Shown here: positions 20,503 through 28,213 of the stretch, piece by piece
Layout: every line of letters starts with the position of its first letter
Position numbering within the stretch: the stretch's first letter is position 1
Assembly (NCBI RefSeq): GCF_014200605.1
Contig: NZ_JACHCE010000014.1
Span: 1-64,000, forward strand
Direction: 5' to 3'
DNA length: 64,000 nucleotides
Source: Pedobacter cryoconitis
Lineage (GTDB): Bacteria; Bacteroidota; Bacteroidia; Sphingobacteriales; Sphingobacteriaceae
Notes under the pieces: generated by a model
Told to the model about the DNA's origin: nothing
What the model saw: the letters and a program-made list of their open reading frames with translations, nothing else
Databases searched by the model: none
Position numbers and translations under genes: made by a program

Positions 20503-20520
20503 TATACAACAAGTTGTATA
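20503..20520. promoter_or_regulatory. 18-bp palindrome upstream of receiver gene, possible operator
   Basis: tatacaac-aa-gttgtata is a perfect 8-2-8 inverted repeat, 43 bases before the receiver ATG at 20564. Its position fits a repressor or activator site. No T-run follows, which argues against a terminator. The cognate protein is unknown. Confidence 0.4.
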
Positions 20521-20563
20521 AGATTTCCGTTTAATAGTTAATCAACAGATCTTATACTTACTC

Positions 20564-20923
20564 ATGTCAAAACTGATTCAGATTATAGAGGACGATGAAG
20601 CTATACGCGATGTTATAGAATATATCCTGCAACAATCAGAATTTGATGTTACTGTGGCTTCCAATGCCAGAGAATTCAAAATAAATCTTTTCAATACTTT
20701 ACCTGACCTGATCTTAATGGATGTAAAACTTCCGGATGGGAATGGTATACAGTTATGCCGGAAACTTAAACAAAGCCTGGACACAAGACATATTCCCGTA
20801 ATTATTATTTCTGCACATGCTACTGCCGAAGAAAGTAGTAAAGAGGCTTTTGCAGATGATTTTATCAGTAAACCATTTGATTTAGACGATTTATTAAAGC
20901 GCATTGAAAATCAATTAGCTTAA
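20564..20923 (+). CDS. stand-alone response regulator receiver protein
   Basis: A 119-residue single receiver domain of the CheY type with no output domain. The acidic pocket is E9-D10-D11, the phospho-acceptor is D53 (LILMDVKLPDGNG), the switch Ser is in IIISAH near residue 83 and the conserved Lys is in FISKPFD near residue 102. All key residues are present, so it should accept phosphate. No histidine kinase is in the window, so its partner is an orphan or encoded elsewhere. A paralogue with the same length and layout is at 25554. It probably forms a two-gene unit with the 87-residue gene 16 bases downstream. Confidence 0.93.
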   Translation: MSKLIQIIEDDEAIRDVIEYILQQSEFDVTVASNAREFKINLFNTLPDLILMDVKLPDGNGIQLCRKLKQSLDTRHIPVIIISAHATAEESSKEAFADDFISKPFDLDDLLKRIENQLA

Positions 20924-20939
20924 ACCAAAAAATGCCTTT

Positions 20940-21203
20940 ATGATTTATTATAAGATTTCAGTTCACGGCGAGAATTTACAGGTAAAACGATTATCACCTA
21001 ACCTTTTCAGGATAGTACATAAAAAAGGCATATTGGAAATATACAAAAACAGGTCATCAGGAAAATGGTCGGTACTTTTCCGCTCCAATCCTGACGACCT
21101 GATTTCTGCTTCTTTGATAGGGCCGGAAATTGAAAAATCCTACCCGGTTACGCATGGCTATCAGCTTGGCACCGGGCACCCTTCGTCTGTGATCAGGATA
21201 TAA
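20940..21203 (+). CDS. hypothetical 87-residue protein downstream of receiver
   Basis: I do not recognise this family. The protein (MIYYKISVHGENLQVKRL...) has no signal peptide or membrane segment. It is basic in the N-terminal half and alternates polar and hydrophobic residues in a way that suggests a small beta-rich fold. It starts 16 bases after the receiver stop, so the two are likely co-transcribed and might work together. The stop codon lies inside a strong hairpin shared with the convergent DUF885 gene. It could be a lineage-specific partner of the receiver; this is inferred only from position. Confidence 0.7.
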   Translation: MIYYKISVHGENLQVKRLSPNLFRIVHKKGILEIYKNRSSGKWSVLFRSNPDDLISASLIGPEIEKSYPVTHGYQLGTGHPSSVIRI

Positions 21204-21216
21204 TCCTGATCACAGA
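21186..21216. terminator. bidirectional terminator between convergent genes
   Basis: A perfect 14-bp stem (tctgtgatcaggat / atcctgatcacaga) with a 3-base loop. It contains the stop codon of the 87-residue gene and lies just before the stop of the convergent DUF885 gene at 21223, so it can serve both. Confidence 0.7.
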
Positions 21217-21222
21217 TTAAGA

Positions 21223-22995
21223 TTATTTCACTGTTTTTGCCCAGTCGTTCATTTTTGCTTCAAATACATTAAGTGGTAATGACCCGTCTTTAAGTACCTG
21301 ATGATGGAATTCTGCCAGATTAAATTTAGTGCCCAGCTGTTTTTCATACCTGCTGCGTAATTCCTGGATTTTCATCGCCCCGATCTTATAACCTAAAGCT
21401 TGTGCAGGCATCCCCATATAACGTTCAATTTCTGCTGTTGCACCTTGTTCATTAATGGCTTCATTGTCCATCATATATTTGATGGCCTGCGCTCTGCTCA
21501 TATTTTTGGTGTGTATAGCTACATCTACCACAAGACGGATAGCACGGTGCATTTCATCACCCAATGCCCCCATATACTGGTAAGGATCTGTATATAGGCC
21601 CAATTCTTTACCTAAAGATTCACAATATAAAGCCCAGCCTTCTACATAGGCATTATGCGCCCCAAAACGACGGAACTCAGGAAGTTCAGTATTTTCCTGG
21701 GTCAAAGAAATCTGGTAATGATGACCTGGAATTGCTTCATGAAGGAATAATGATTCCATACCCGAAGTTGTATTGAATTTTGTAGCATCCAGAATAGGTA
21801 CGTAGAAAACCCCCGGACGTTTGCCATCTGCAGATCCCTGGTTATATTCTGCGCTTGCAGATTCTGCACGGAAAGCTTCTGTCTGACGAATTTCAAATGG
21901 TGTTTTCGGCACAACGGTGAACATCTTTTTCAGGTTTGGTTCCATGCGTTTATGAATATTGTCAAATGCAGCAAGGATTTCGGCAGGTGTTTTATAAGGC
22001 ATAAACTTAGGATCAGTTTTCATGTATTCGAAGAATGCTTTCAAATCACCTTTGAACCCCGTTGTATTTTTAATACTATCCATTAAAGAATGAATTCTTG
22101 CTACTTCTTTTAAACCTGTCTGATATATTTCTTCTGGTGTTTTGGTCGTAGTGGTTTGTTGTTTTACCAGGTAAGTATACATCGCTGTACCCTCTGGTAA
22201 AGAAGAGAAGCCAGAGGTAGCCCTTGCTTTTGGCAGGTATTCGTTTTTCAGAAATTCCCCGAGTTTTTTATAAGTTGGGACAATAACTGTCAGAATGGTA
22301 TTGCGGTAAGCTTCAGTCAGTCTTTTTTGATCAGCAGCAGAAAACCCTTTCGGCATCTGCTCAACAGGACTATAAAACAAACTCTTAGCCGGATCAGTAA
22401 CGACCATACTCAGCATTTGCGGGTACATTTTCACAACCAGCGCTTTAGGTAAAACAATACCTGCCGCAATCCCTTTTTTGAAATTCCCAATAGCCGTATC
22501 AGCCCAGACAGAGAAAGCATTGACACGTTTTAACCAGTCTTCATAGTCTTTAACTGTTTTGAAAGGCTGTGCGCCTGTACCAGATCCTAACTGACCGATA
22601 GTTAAAGGCAGCGCGGTCATTTGATTAAAAGGCAGATATTCGAAATGATATTTTAATCCTTCAAGGCCTGTTTCTAAATTATCTTTTAATACGTCAAAAG
22701 ATAATTTATCATTGGCCCCCAGCTGTTCCCGTTTATATTTGCCCAGGCTGTCCAGGTACTGTTTGTAGAAATTTTTAGCGGTATTCAAATAGGCCACAGA
22801 ACCATCATTTGGAAGCTCACTATTATACCTGTCGTCTCCTGCATAGGTAGCAGAAACAGGATTTAATTTTAAGTAATCTTCATAATACTGATCGCAGAGT
22901 TTTCCAAATTGCGCATTCTTATTGTTCTTTTTGTCTTCTTGTTTACAAGCTACAATTGTACTGACAAACAGGAGGGCAAAGGCCATTCTTTTCAT
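21223..22995 (-). CDS. DUF885 family lipoprotein, putative metallopeptidase
   Basis: A 590-residue lipoprotein. The signal peptide ends in a lipobox (STIVAC, Cys17), so it should be lipid-anchored in the envelope. The body matches DUF885 proteins, which carry a zinc-peptidase-like HExxPGH motif; here it is HEAIPGHHYQ at about residues 417-426. A downstream YVEGWALYCE segment supplies a further Glu typical of the family, and a GALGDEMHRAIRLVVD segment follows. Length and motifs agree with full-length members. The substrate is unknown. The gene starts 52 bases after the stop of the AraC-type gene on the same strand, so read-through is possible, but I see no sign that they form one operon. Confidence 0.88.
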   Translation of the reverse strand: MKRMAFALLFVSTIVACKQEDKKNNKNAQFGKLCDQYYEDYLKLNPVSATYAGDDRYNSELPNDGSVAYLNTAKNFYKQYLDSLGKYKREQLGANDKLSFDVLKDNLETGLEGLKYHFEYLPFNQMTALPLTIGQLGSGTGAQPFKTVKDYEDWLKRVNAFSVWADTAIGNFKKGIAAGIVLPKALVVKMYPQMLSMVVTDPAKSLFYSPVEQMPKGFSAADQKRLTEAYRNTILTVIVPTYKKLGEFLKNEYLPKARATSGFSSLPEGTAMYTYLVKQQTTTTKTPEEIYQTGLKEVARIHSLMDSIKNTTGFKGDLKAFFEYMKTDPKFMPYKTPAEILAAFDNIHKRMEPNLKKMFTVVPKTPFEIRQTEAFRAESASAEYNQGSADGKRPGVFYVPILDATKFNTTSGMESLFLHEAIPGHHYQISLTQENTELPEFRRFGAHNAYVEGWALYCESLGKELGLYTDPYQYMGALGDEMHRAIRLVVDVAIHTKNMSRAQAIKYMMDNEAINEQGATAEIERYMGMPAQALGYKIGAMKIQELRSRYEKQLGTKFNLAEFHHQVLKDGSLPLNVFEAKMNDWAKTVK

Positions 22996-23047
22996 AAAGT
23001 CTGAGTTTAGAAAATAAAGCTAACAAATATTTATCAGGTTCTTTGTT

Positions 23048-23911
23048 CTATTCGATCAGGGTATTAAACCTGGATTCGATATGGCTTTTAGCCTGTTTCT
23101 GAAAGTCTTCAGGAGCAACACCTGTTTGCTTTTTGAAAAATCTGCTGAAATAAGACCGGTCTGTAAAACTCAGGTTATAAGCGATTTCTTTGAGGGTATT
23201 CTCACTGTGTATGATTTGTCTTTTAGCTTCCAGAATAATCCTGTCATGGATAAGCTGCATGGCTGTTTTATCGAGTTTATCTTTTAAGATCTGGTTAAGG
23301 CGCTTGGCACTCAGCCCCAATTCCCCTGCATAAAAATCAGCATTTCTTTCCAGCTGATAATTTTCTTCCAGCAAAATCATAAACTCGTATACCCTTTTCT
23401 GATTTACATCCTGAGTAGTAAAGACATGTTCCTTGATACGGATCAGCTTTAATAAGAAGACTTTTAATAATGCTTTTAAAATCAGAAAACTACTCCCCTT
23501 TTCTTTATATTCTTCATCCAGTAACTGATAAATCTTATTGAGTTCAATGGCATTTTCCTGGTTTAAAGGAAGGCAGGAAAACTCGCCCTGTATATTAAAA
23601 ATCTTAAAGATGTCGAGATAGAATTCTTTATCTTCTTCATCCAGAAAATCTCTTTTAAAAGATAACAGAATACCATTTTTACCAGCTTTATTTAATTGAT
23701 GTACACGATACGGCGGAATAAGATAAATCCAGTCTCCTCTACCCGGATTTACATCTTCTTTAACCGCATGTAAGGGCAACTCATTTTGCAGCCAGACAAT
23801 TTCGAAGAAGTCCTTTCTGCCCGGATCATTCAGATAACTGGGCGGACAATTTTCAAGGTTCCTGATATAAATCAATGATTTTTCTAATCCAACGCTCGTA
23901 TTTTCTTCCAT
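23048..23911 (-). CDS. AraC family transcriptional regulator
   Basis: A 287-residue regulator. The N-terminal about 170 residues look like a cupin-type sensor (FEIVWLQNE, WIYLIPPYRVHQL). The C-terminal about 100 residues are the double helix-turn-helix of AraC/XylS proteins (YAGELGLSAKRLNQILKD, then LKEIAYNLSFTDRSYFSRF and FKKQTGVAPEDFQ). It is transcribed away from hxlB-hxlA with 187 bases between the start codons, and that gap holds a palindrome and the hxlB -7 box. It is therefore the obvious candidate regulator of formaldehyde fixation. That is inferred from position: the best-known regulator of hxlAB, HxlR of Bacillus, belongs to a different family. Confidence 0.9.
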   Translation of the reverse strand: MEENTSVGLEKSLIYIRNLENCPPSYLNDPGRKDFFEIVWLQNELPLHAVKEDVNPGRGDWIYLIPPYRVHQLNKAGKNGILLSFKRDFLDEEDKEFYLDIFKIFNIQGEFSCLPLNQENAIELNKIYQLLDEEYKEKGSSFLILKALLKVFLLKLIRIKEHVFTTQDVNQKRVYEFMILLEENYQLERNADFYAGELGLSAKRLNQILKDKLDKTAMQLIHDRIILEAKRQIIHSENTLKEIAYNLSFTDRSYFSRFFKKQTGVAPEDFQKQAKSHIESRFNTLIE

Positions 23912-24028
23912 CTGCTGATTGTCCTTTGCTGTTAAACCCTGATTTCCTCCGGTTCAGGTATAATTGCCAAAGATATTAATATATGTTATGAATAAAGCTG
24001 TGAAGACCCTGCGTTTCCAAATAGTCCC

Positions 24029-24048
24029 ATACTATGCGCATATAGTAT
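24029..24048. promoter_or_regulatory. 20-bp inverted repeat, candidate operator for hxlB
   Basis: atactat-gcgcat-atagtat is a perfect 7-6-7 inverted repeat. It lies between the divergent AraC-type gene and hxlB, centred about 38 bases upstream of the hxlB -7 box, where an activator would bind. It is followed by hxlB and not by a T-run. Confidence 0.45.
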
Positions 24049-24072
24049 AACGTAGCGCCTTCTTCTCCCGGC

Positions 24073-24080
24073 TACCTTTG
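24073..24080 (+). promoter_or_regulatory. Bacteroidota -7 box of hxlB
   Basis: TACCTTTG is an exact TAnnTTTG match, 18 bases before the ATG at 24099. An in-frame TTG at 24078 overlaps this box, which is a strong reason to reject that upstream start. No good TTG -33 element is visible, as expected if the promoter depends on an activator. Confidence 0.6.
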
Positions 24081-24098
24081 GCGCAGACAAAAAGAGAG

Positions 24099-24683
24099 AT
24101 GAACAGCGCAAACATAAATCAGCAGGCCAACAGTTTAAAGACAAACCTAAAATTGATTTTAGAAGAAAATCAAAAATTAGCAGAGCAGATTGATTTCATT
24201 CAGCTTGCAGCTGTTATTCCTTATTTACACCAGGCAGACCGTTTATTCATTATAGGCGCCGGACGTACTGGTTTAGCTTTGAAAGCTGCAGCCATGCGTT
24301 TAATGCATTTTGGGTTCACTGTATTCGTTGCCGGAGAAACAACCACGCCAGCTATTAGAAAAGGGGATCTCCTGATTGCCGGTTCTGGTTCCGGGACAAC
24401 CAGTACGATTGTGAAAGCAGCAGAAAAAGCGGTGTCCTCTGGCGCAGAAGTTATTGCTTTTTCTACCACTACAGATTCTGCACTAGCCAGATTAGCGGCA
24501 CTAACACTAGTTATTCCGGCTGCTCAAAAACAAGATCATGGGAAAACCATTTCTGAACAATATGCAGGCAGTTTATTTGAACAGGCCTTGTTATTACTCA
24601 CTGATGCTATTTTTCAGACAATGTGGGCAGTGGATGGTACTGCTGCCCAAGAGCTATGGAAAAGACACGCCAATCTGGAATAA
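24099..24683 (+). CDS. hxlB: 6-phospho-3-hexuloisomerase (PHI)
   Basis: A 194-residue SIS-domain isomerase that converts 3-hexulose 6-phosphate to fructose 6-phosphate, the second step of the ribulose monophosphate route. The sugar-phosphate site is seen in GAGRTGLALKAAAMRLMHFG (from about residue 52) and in SGSGTTSTIVKAAEKA. KTISEQYAGSLFEQALLLL near the C-terminus is typical of PHI. The ATG at 24099 is chosen because the alternative TTG at 24078 is inside the promoter box. hxlA follows after 63 bases. In bacteria that are not methylotrophs this pair usually detoxifies formaldehyde. Confidence 0.92.
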   Translation: MNSANINQQANSLKTNLKLILEENQKLAEQIDFIQLAAVIPYLHQADRLFIIGAGRTGLALKAAAMRLMHFGFTVFVAGETTTPAIRKGDLLIAGSGSGTTSTIVKAAEKAVSSGAEVIAFSTTTDSALARLAALTLVIPAAQKQDHGKTISEQYAGSLFEQALLLLTDAIFQTMWAVDGTAAQELWKRHANLE

Positions 24684-24746
24684 CACAGTATGACGGCATT
24701 CAATAAATAATTGATTTAAATAATTACTCATTATAAAAACAAACAA

Positions 24747-25379
24747 ATGGCAAAATTACAAGTCGCAATAGATTTATTAACTACGAAAGAAGCTTTAGCA
24801 CTGGCTGCTAAAATTGCTCCTTATATTGATATCATTGAATTGGGTACCCCACTAATTAAGAACGAAGGTATTGCAGTAGTAACTGCAATGAAACAGGCAC
24901 ATCCTGATAAATTAGTGTTTGCTGATTTAAAAACTATGGATGCCGGCGAATTAGAAGCTGATATCGCTTTTAAAGCTGGTGCTGATTTAGTAACTGTTTT
25001 AGGTGCTGCGGGTGATGCAACGATTGCAGGTGCAATTAAAGCAGCTAAAGCACATGGTAAAGGTGTAGTTGTAGATACAATCGGTGTTGCTGACCGTGTT
25101 AAACGCGCTCAGGAAGTTACTAAATTAGGCGCTGAATTTGTAGAATTACACGCTGGTTTAGATGAGCAGTGGACTGAAGGATATTCAATCCAGGTTTTAA
25201 TTGACGAAGCTGCACGTGCTGGTGTACCTGTTTCAATAGCCGGTGGTGTAAATATTAACAATATTACTGCTGTAATTAAAGCAGGTGCAACTGTTGCAGT
25301 AGCTGGTGCTGCTATTTATGGCGCTGAAGATCCTGCAGCAGCAGCAAAAGCATTACGCGAAGCTATTGATGCTGTATAA
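24747..25379 (+). CDS. hxlA: 3-hexulose-6-phosphate synthase (HPS)
   Basis: A 210-residue TIM-barrel enzyme of the orotidine-5'-phosphate decarboxylase superfamily. It condenses formaldehyde with ribulose 5-phosphate to give 3-hexulose 6-phosphate. The superfamily catalytic motif DxKxxD appears as DLKTMDAG near residues 59-66, preceded by IELGTPLI and followed by GADLVTVLG, VVVDTIGV, ELHAG and the phosphate-binding SIAGGVN and VAGAAIYG segments. The length is normal for stand-alone HPS. It lies after hxlB, and a strong terminator follows it. Codons are simple and regular (GGT, GCT, TTA), which suggests high expression. Confidence 0.95.
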   Translation: MAKLQVAIDLLTTKEALALAAKIAPYIDIIELGTPLIKNEGIAVVTAMKQAHPDKLVFADLKTMDAGELEADIAFKAGADLVTVLGAAGDATIAGAIKAAKAHGKGVVVDTIGVADRVKRAQEVTKLGAEFVELHAGLDEQWTEGYSIQVLIDEAARAGVPVSIAGGVNINNITAVIKAGATVAVAGAAIYGAEDPAAAAKALREAIDAV

Positions 25380-25395
25380 TTAAAACATTTTACAG

Positions 25396-25430
25396 AAAAG
25401 GCAAGTCAGTATCGCTGGCTTGCCTTTTTT
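25396..25430 (+). terminator. rho-independent terminator after hxlA
   Basis: A 12-bp stem with one G-T pair (aaggcaagtcag / ctggcttgcctt) runs into six T. It begins about 19 bases after the hxlA stop and closes the hxlBA unit. Confidence 0.85.
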
Positions 25431-25553
25431 ATTTTAACAAAAAAATCTTACACATCATTATGTAATATTTAACCCGACATCCTTATTTAGACCTATTATG
25501 GAACACTATTTGATAATAACTCTGAACAAATAATTAGCCAAACATAATTAATT

Positions 25554-25925
25554 ATGATCAAAAGGATACACGTACTCGAAGACGACAGTGATATCAGGTA
25601 TATCATTGAATATTTATTAAAGGATGAGGGTTATGAATTACAGCTTTCTTCGTCTGTTAGTGAACTGAAAAGCAAACTAAGGGATTCTTTGCCTGATCTG
25701 TTTATTATCGATGTAATGTTACCTGACGGGAATGGAATTGAAATTTGCGATGATCTTAAGAATGATATGTTCACTAAACATATCCCTGTAATTGTGATGT
25801 CTGCAAATCCAAGAAGTAAACAAATGAGCACGCAGGCTTGTGCTGATGATTATATCAGTAAGCCATTTGACCTGGATGATGTGGTTAAAAGGATCAACAA
25901 CCTGCTGGTTAAAAAAACGGCCTAA
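25554..25925 (+). CDS. stand-alone response regulator receiver protein, paralogue
   Basis: A 123-residue single receiver domain. Acidic residues E9-D10-D11, phospho-acceptor D53 (LFIIDVMLPDGNGIE), switch Ser in VIVMSAN and Lys in YISKPFDLDD are all present. It aligns without gaps to the receiver at 20564 for nearly its whole length and shares its LPDGNGI and ADD(F/Y)ISKPFDLDD segments. The two arose by duplication, or share a recent ancestor. There is no kinase nearby and no output domain. It is transcribed alone, between the hxlA terminator and a bidirectional hairpin. Confidence 0.93.
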   Translation: MIKRIHVLEDDSDIRYIIEYLLKDEGYELQLSSSVSELKSKLRDSLPDLFIIDVMLPDGNGIEICDDLKNDMFTKHIPVIVMSANPRSKQMSTQACADDYISKPFDLDDVVKRINNLLVKKTA

Positions 25926-25931
25926 AATATA

Positions 25932-25973
25932 AGCTGGATGTCTGCCCTAATCAAATAAGGCAGACATTCAGCT
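25932..25973. terminator. bidirectional terminator between receiver gene and lpxB
   Basis: A 15-bp stem with one mismatch (agctggatgtctgcc / ggcagacattcagct) encloses a 12-base loop. It fills the space between the convergent stops at 25925 and 25977. Confidence 0.75.
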
Positions 25974-25976
25974 AAA

Positions 25977-27092
25977 TTAAGACTGACTTTTTAAATAGTC
26001 TGAAATTAGTGACGCCGTTCTGGCCGAAGCCCCCGGCTCTCCCATTACTACTGATAAATCAGCATAATTTTCTAACATAACTTCTCTCCATGGGCCTTCA
26101 ATAAGCCTTGAAAGATTATCTGTAATATTTAGGGTATTACAATCCTGCTGAATCAGCTCTACAACAACCTCTTTGTCCATAATCAGATTGACAAGAGATA
26201 TAAATCTGATCTTCACCAGCATTCTTGCAATCGCAATAGAAATTGCACCTCCCTTATAAACCACTACTTGCGGAACATGGAAAAGAGCTGTTTCCAGAGT
26301 TGCAGTACCTGAAGCAACAATTGCGGCTGTAGCTACATTTAACAGATCATATGTTTTCCCGAAAACAAGTTTTACATTTTTCGCACCAATAAACTGCTGA
26401 TAATATACTACCGGAAACCCCGGGGCTGCTGCTATAACAAATTGCTGATCAGGAAATTGTTCAGTCACACTCAGCATTGCCGGTAAAAGCCGTTCTATTT
26501 CTTGTTTACGGCTGCCTGGAAGCAAGGCTATAATTTGATGAGCACTGCTTAACCCCTGTTGATCACAGAAAGCAGGATCAGGAACGAAAGATGCTTTTTC
26601 ATCCAGTAAAGGATTCCCAACATAATCTACTTTCATCCCCCACTCCTTATAGAAACCAACTTCAAAAGGGAGGATACAAAACATTCGATCGACTACTTTC
26701 TTAATCTTTATTACGCGCTTCTGATTCCATGCCCAAACTTTAGGGGAAATATAATAACATACTTTAATTCCACTTTCCTTACCAAAGCCGGCAATCTTTA
26801 AATTAAAGCCTGGAAAATCAATCAGGATCAGCACATCAGGCGCATAAGCCTGAATATCATCTTTACAGGTTTTTAAATTCCGGAGTATCGTGCGCAGGTT
26901 AAGCAACACTTCTGTGAATCCCATGAAAGCCATGTCAGCATAATGCTTCGCCAGCATTCCGCCTTCAGCTCTCATTTTATCGCCACCAAAATATCTGAAT
27001 TCAGCATGCGGGTCCTGAGCCTTTAGTGCCTTCATTAAATTGGCTCCATGGAGATCTCCGGAAGCTTCACCTGCTACAAGATAATATCTCAT
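25977..27092 (-). CDS. lpxB: lipid-A-disaccharide synthase
   Basis: A 371-residue GT19 glycosyltransferase. It joins UDP-diacylglucosamine and lipid X to form the lipid A disaccharide at the inner membrane. Family signatures are AGEASGDLHGANLMKAL at the N-terminus, CYYISPKVWAWNQKRV in the middle, LLPGSRKQEIERLLP and the C-terminal ASGTATLETALFHVPQVVVY. The length is close to the E. coli enzyme. Its ATG overlaps the stop of the small membrane protein by 4 bp (ATGA), so it is translated as part of the surE operon. Confidence 0.97.
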   Translation of the reverse strand: MRYYLVAGEASGDLHGANLMKALKAQDPHAEFRYFGGDKMRAEGGMLAKHYADMAFMGFTEVLLNLRTILRNLKTCKDDIQAYAPDVLILIDFPGFNLKIAGFGKESGIKVCYYISPKVWAWNQKRVIKIKKVVDRMFCILPFEVGFYKEWGMKVDYVGNPLLDEKASFVPDPAFCDQQGLSSAHQIIALLPGSRKQEIERLLPAMLSVTEQFPDQQFVIAAAPGFPVVYYQQFIGAKNVKLVFGKTYDLLNVATAAIVASGTATLETALFHVPQVVVYKGGAISIAIARMLVKIRFISLVNLIMDKEVVVELIQQDCNTLNITDNLSRLIEGPWREVMLENYADLSVVMGEPGASARTASLISDYLKSQS

Positions 27093-27358
27093 GATTGTGA
27101 TAGTTTATAAAAAAAGAAGAGCATGCCCCAGATGAATGTTGCACCGAGTATACCTCTTCCTGTATTTTCTTTGTTAACCTTAAAAAAGTATTTCAGCAGC
27201 AAAGCGTTTACTGCAATACAGCCAATCAATAATAAATCGGCTTTTGCCAGATAAGCGATCTGATGCATTACAAACCACACCATAGAAATCAGTACTCCCG
27301 GAAGAAATACACCGATTCCAAAACCCACCCACACATCGTTTTTAATATTCTTAATCAT
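27089..27358 (-). CDS. small membrane protein between surE and lpxB
   Basis: An 89-residue protein with about three hydrophobic segments (GFGIGVFLPGVLISMVWFV, LLLIGCIAVNALLLKYFF, ILGATFIWGMLFFFY). I do not recognise a named family. It overlaps surE by 8 bp and lpxB by 4 bp, so all three are translationally coupled. Its place directly before lpxB suggests a link to lipid A or envelope synthesis, but that is only positional. Confidence 0.8.
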   Translation of the reverse strand: MIKNIKNDVWVGFGIGVFLPGVLISMVWFVMHQIAYLAKADLLLIGCIAVNALLLKYFFKVNKENTGRGILGATFIWGMLFFFYKLSQS

Positions 27359-28130
27359 TAAATGTCCATGAGTTTAATATTGGAATAGCATGATGCGCAG
27401 TTAAGTCAAACTGAACCGGTACAACAGAAACAAAACCGTTTTCCAATGCCCAAACATCGGTATCTTCTCCTTTGTCATTATTCTGAAACACACCCGATAA
27501 CCAGTAATATGGACGGCCGTATGGATCTTTACGTTCGTCAAATTCCTCTGCCCATTTCGCATTTGCCTGTCTGCAGATTTTAATCCCTTTCAGCTCTGCT
27601 CCTTTTGGGAAATTGACATTCAATAATGTAGCCTGCGGTAAACCATGATCCAGTACCTGGCGTACAATCGTTTTAACAAATTTATGGCAGTGACTGAAAT
27701 CAGCTTCTTCAGAGAAATCATCTAAAGAGAAACCAATGGAAGGAATACCTTCAATTGCACCTTCTACTGCAGCAGACATTGTTCCTGAATAAATCACGTT
27801 GATAGAATTGTTTAAACCATGATTGATACCTGAAACACACAGATCTGGTTTTTTACCTTTAAATATTCTATTTACTGCCAGCTTCACACAGTCTACTGGT
27901 GTACCTGAACATTTATACATCTCAACGCCTTCATATAGATATACCCTGTCAAAACGCAGCGGCTTTCCTATGGTAATTGCATGTCCCATACCGGATTGCG
28001 GACCATCTGGTGCCACAACTACAACATTACCAAATTCTTTAACTGCTTCAATCAGATTCCTGATACCAGGTGCTGTAACACCATCATCATTTACTACTAA
28101 AATATTGGGTCTGGATTGCTCTTTCTTCAT
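27351..28130 (-). CDS. surE: 5'/3'-nucleotidase SurE
   Basis: A 259-residue metal-dependent nucleotidase that removes phosphate from nucleoside monophosphates. The N-terminal metal-binding motif NILVVNDDGVTAPGI, then VVVAPDGPQSGMGHAIT, the NHGLNN segment and YSGTMSAAVEGAIEGIPSIG are all present. It is first in the operon surE, small membrane protein, lpxB, and it diverges from the M16 peptidase gene across 83 bases. Confidence 0.97.
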   Translation of the reverse strand: MKKEQSRPNILVVNDDGVTAPGIRNLIEAVKEFGNVVVVAPDGPQSGMGHAITIGKPLRFDRVYLYEGVEMYKCSGTPVDCVKLAVNRIFKGKKPDLCVSGINHGLNNSINVIYSGTMSAAVEGAIEGIPSIGFSLDDFSEEADFSHCHKFVKTIVRQVLDHGLPQATLLNVNFPKGAELKGIKICRQANAKWAEEFDERKDPYGRPYYWLSGVFQNNDKGEDTDVWALENGFVSVVPVQFDLTAHHAIPILNSWTFND

Positions 28131-28188
28131 GGGAGTAAAAGTACAAGATTATAGGATATATATAACTAGTTTCTCATAATTCAAATAG

Positions 28189-28196
28189 TATATTTG
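28189..28196 (+). promoter_or_regulatory. Bacteroidota -7 box of the M16 peptidase gene
   Basis: TATATTTG matches TAnnTTTG exactly and lies 17 bases before the ATG at 28214, in the short gap shared with surE. A -33 TTG is not obvious. Confidence 0.45.
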
Positions 28197-28213
28197 AACA
28201 TAACTTATTAAAC

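Noticed and set aside
24078..24098. TTG start for hxlB
   Set aside because: The TTG lies within the exact TACCTTTG promoter box, so it cannot be in the mRNA; the ATG at 24099 is used.
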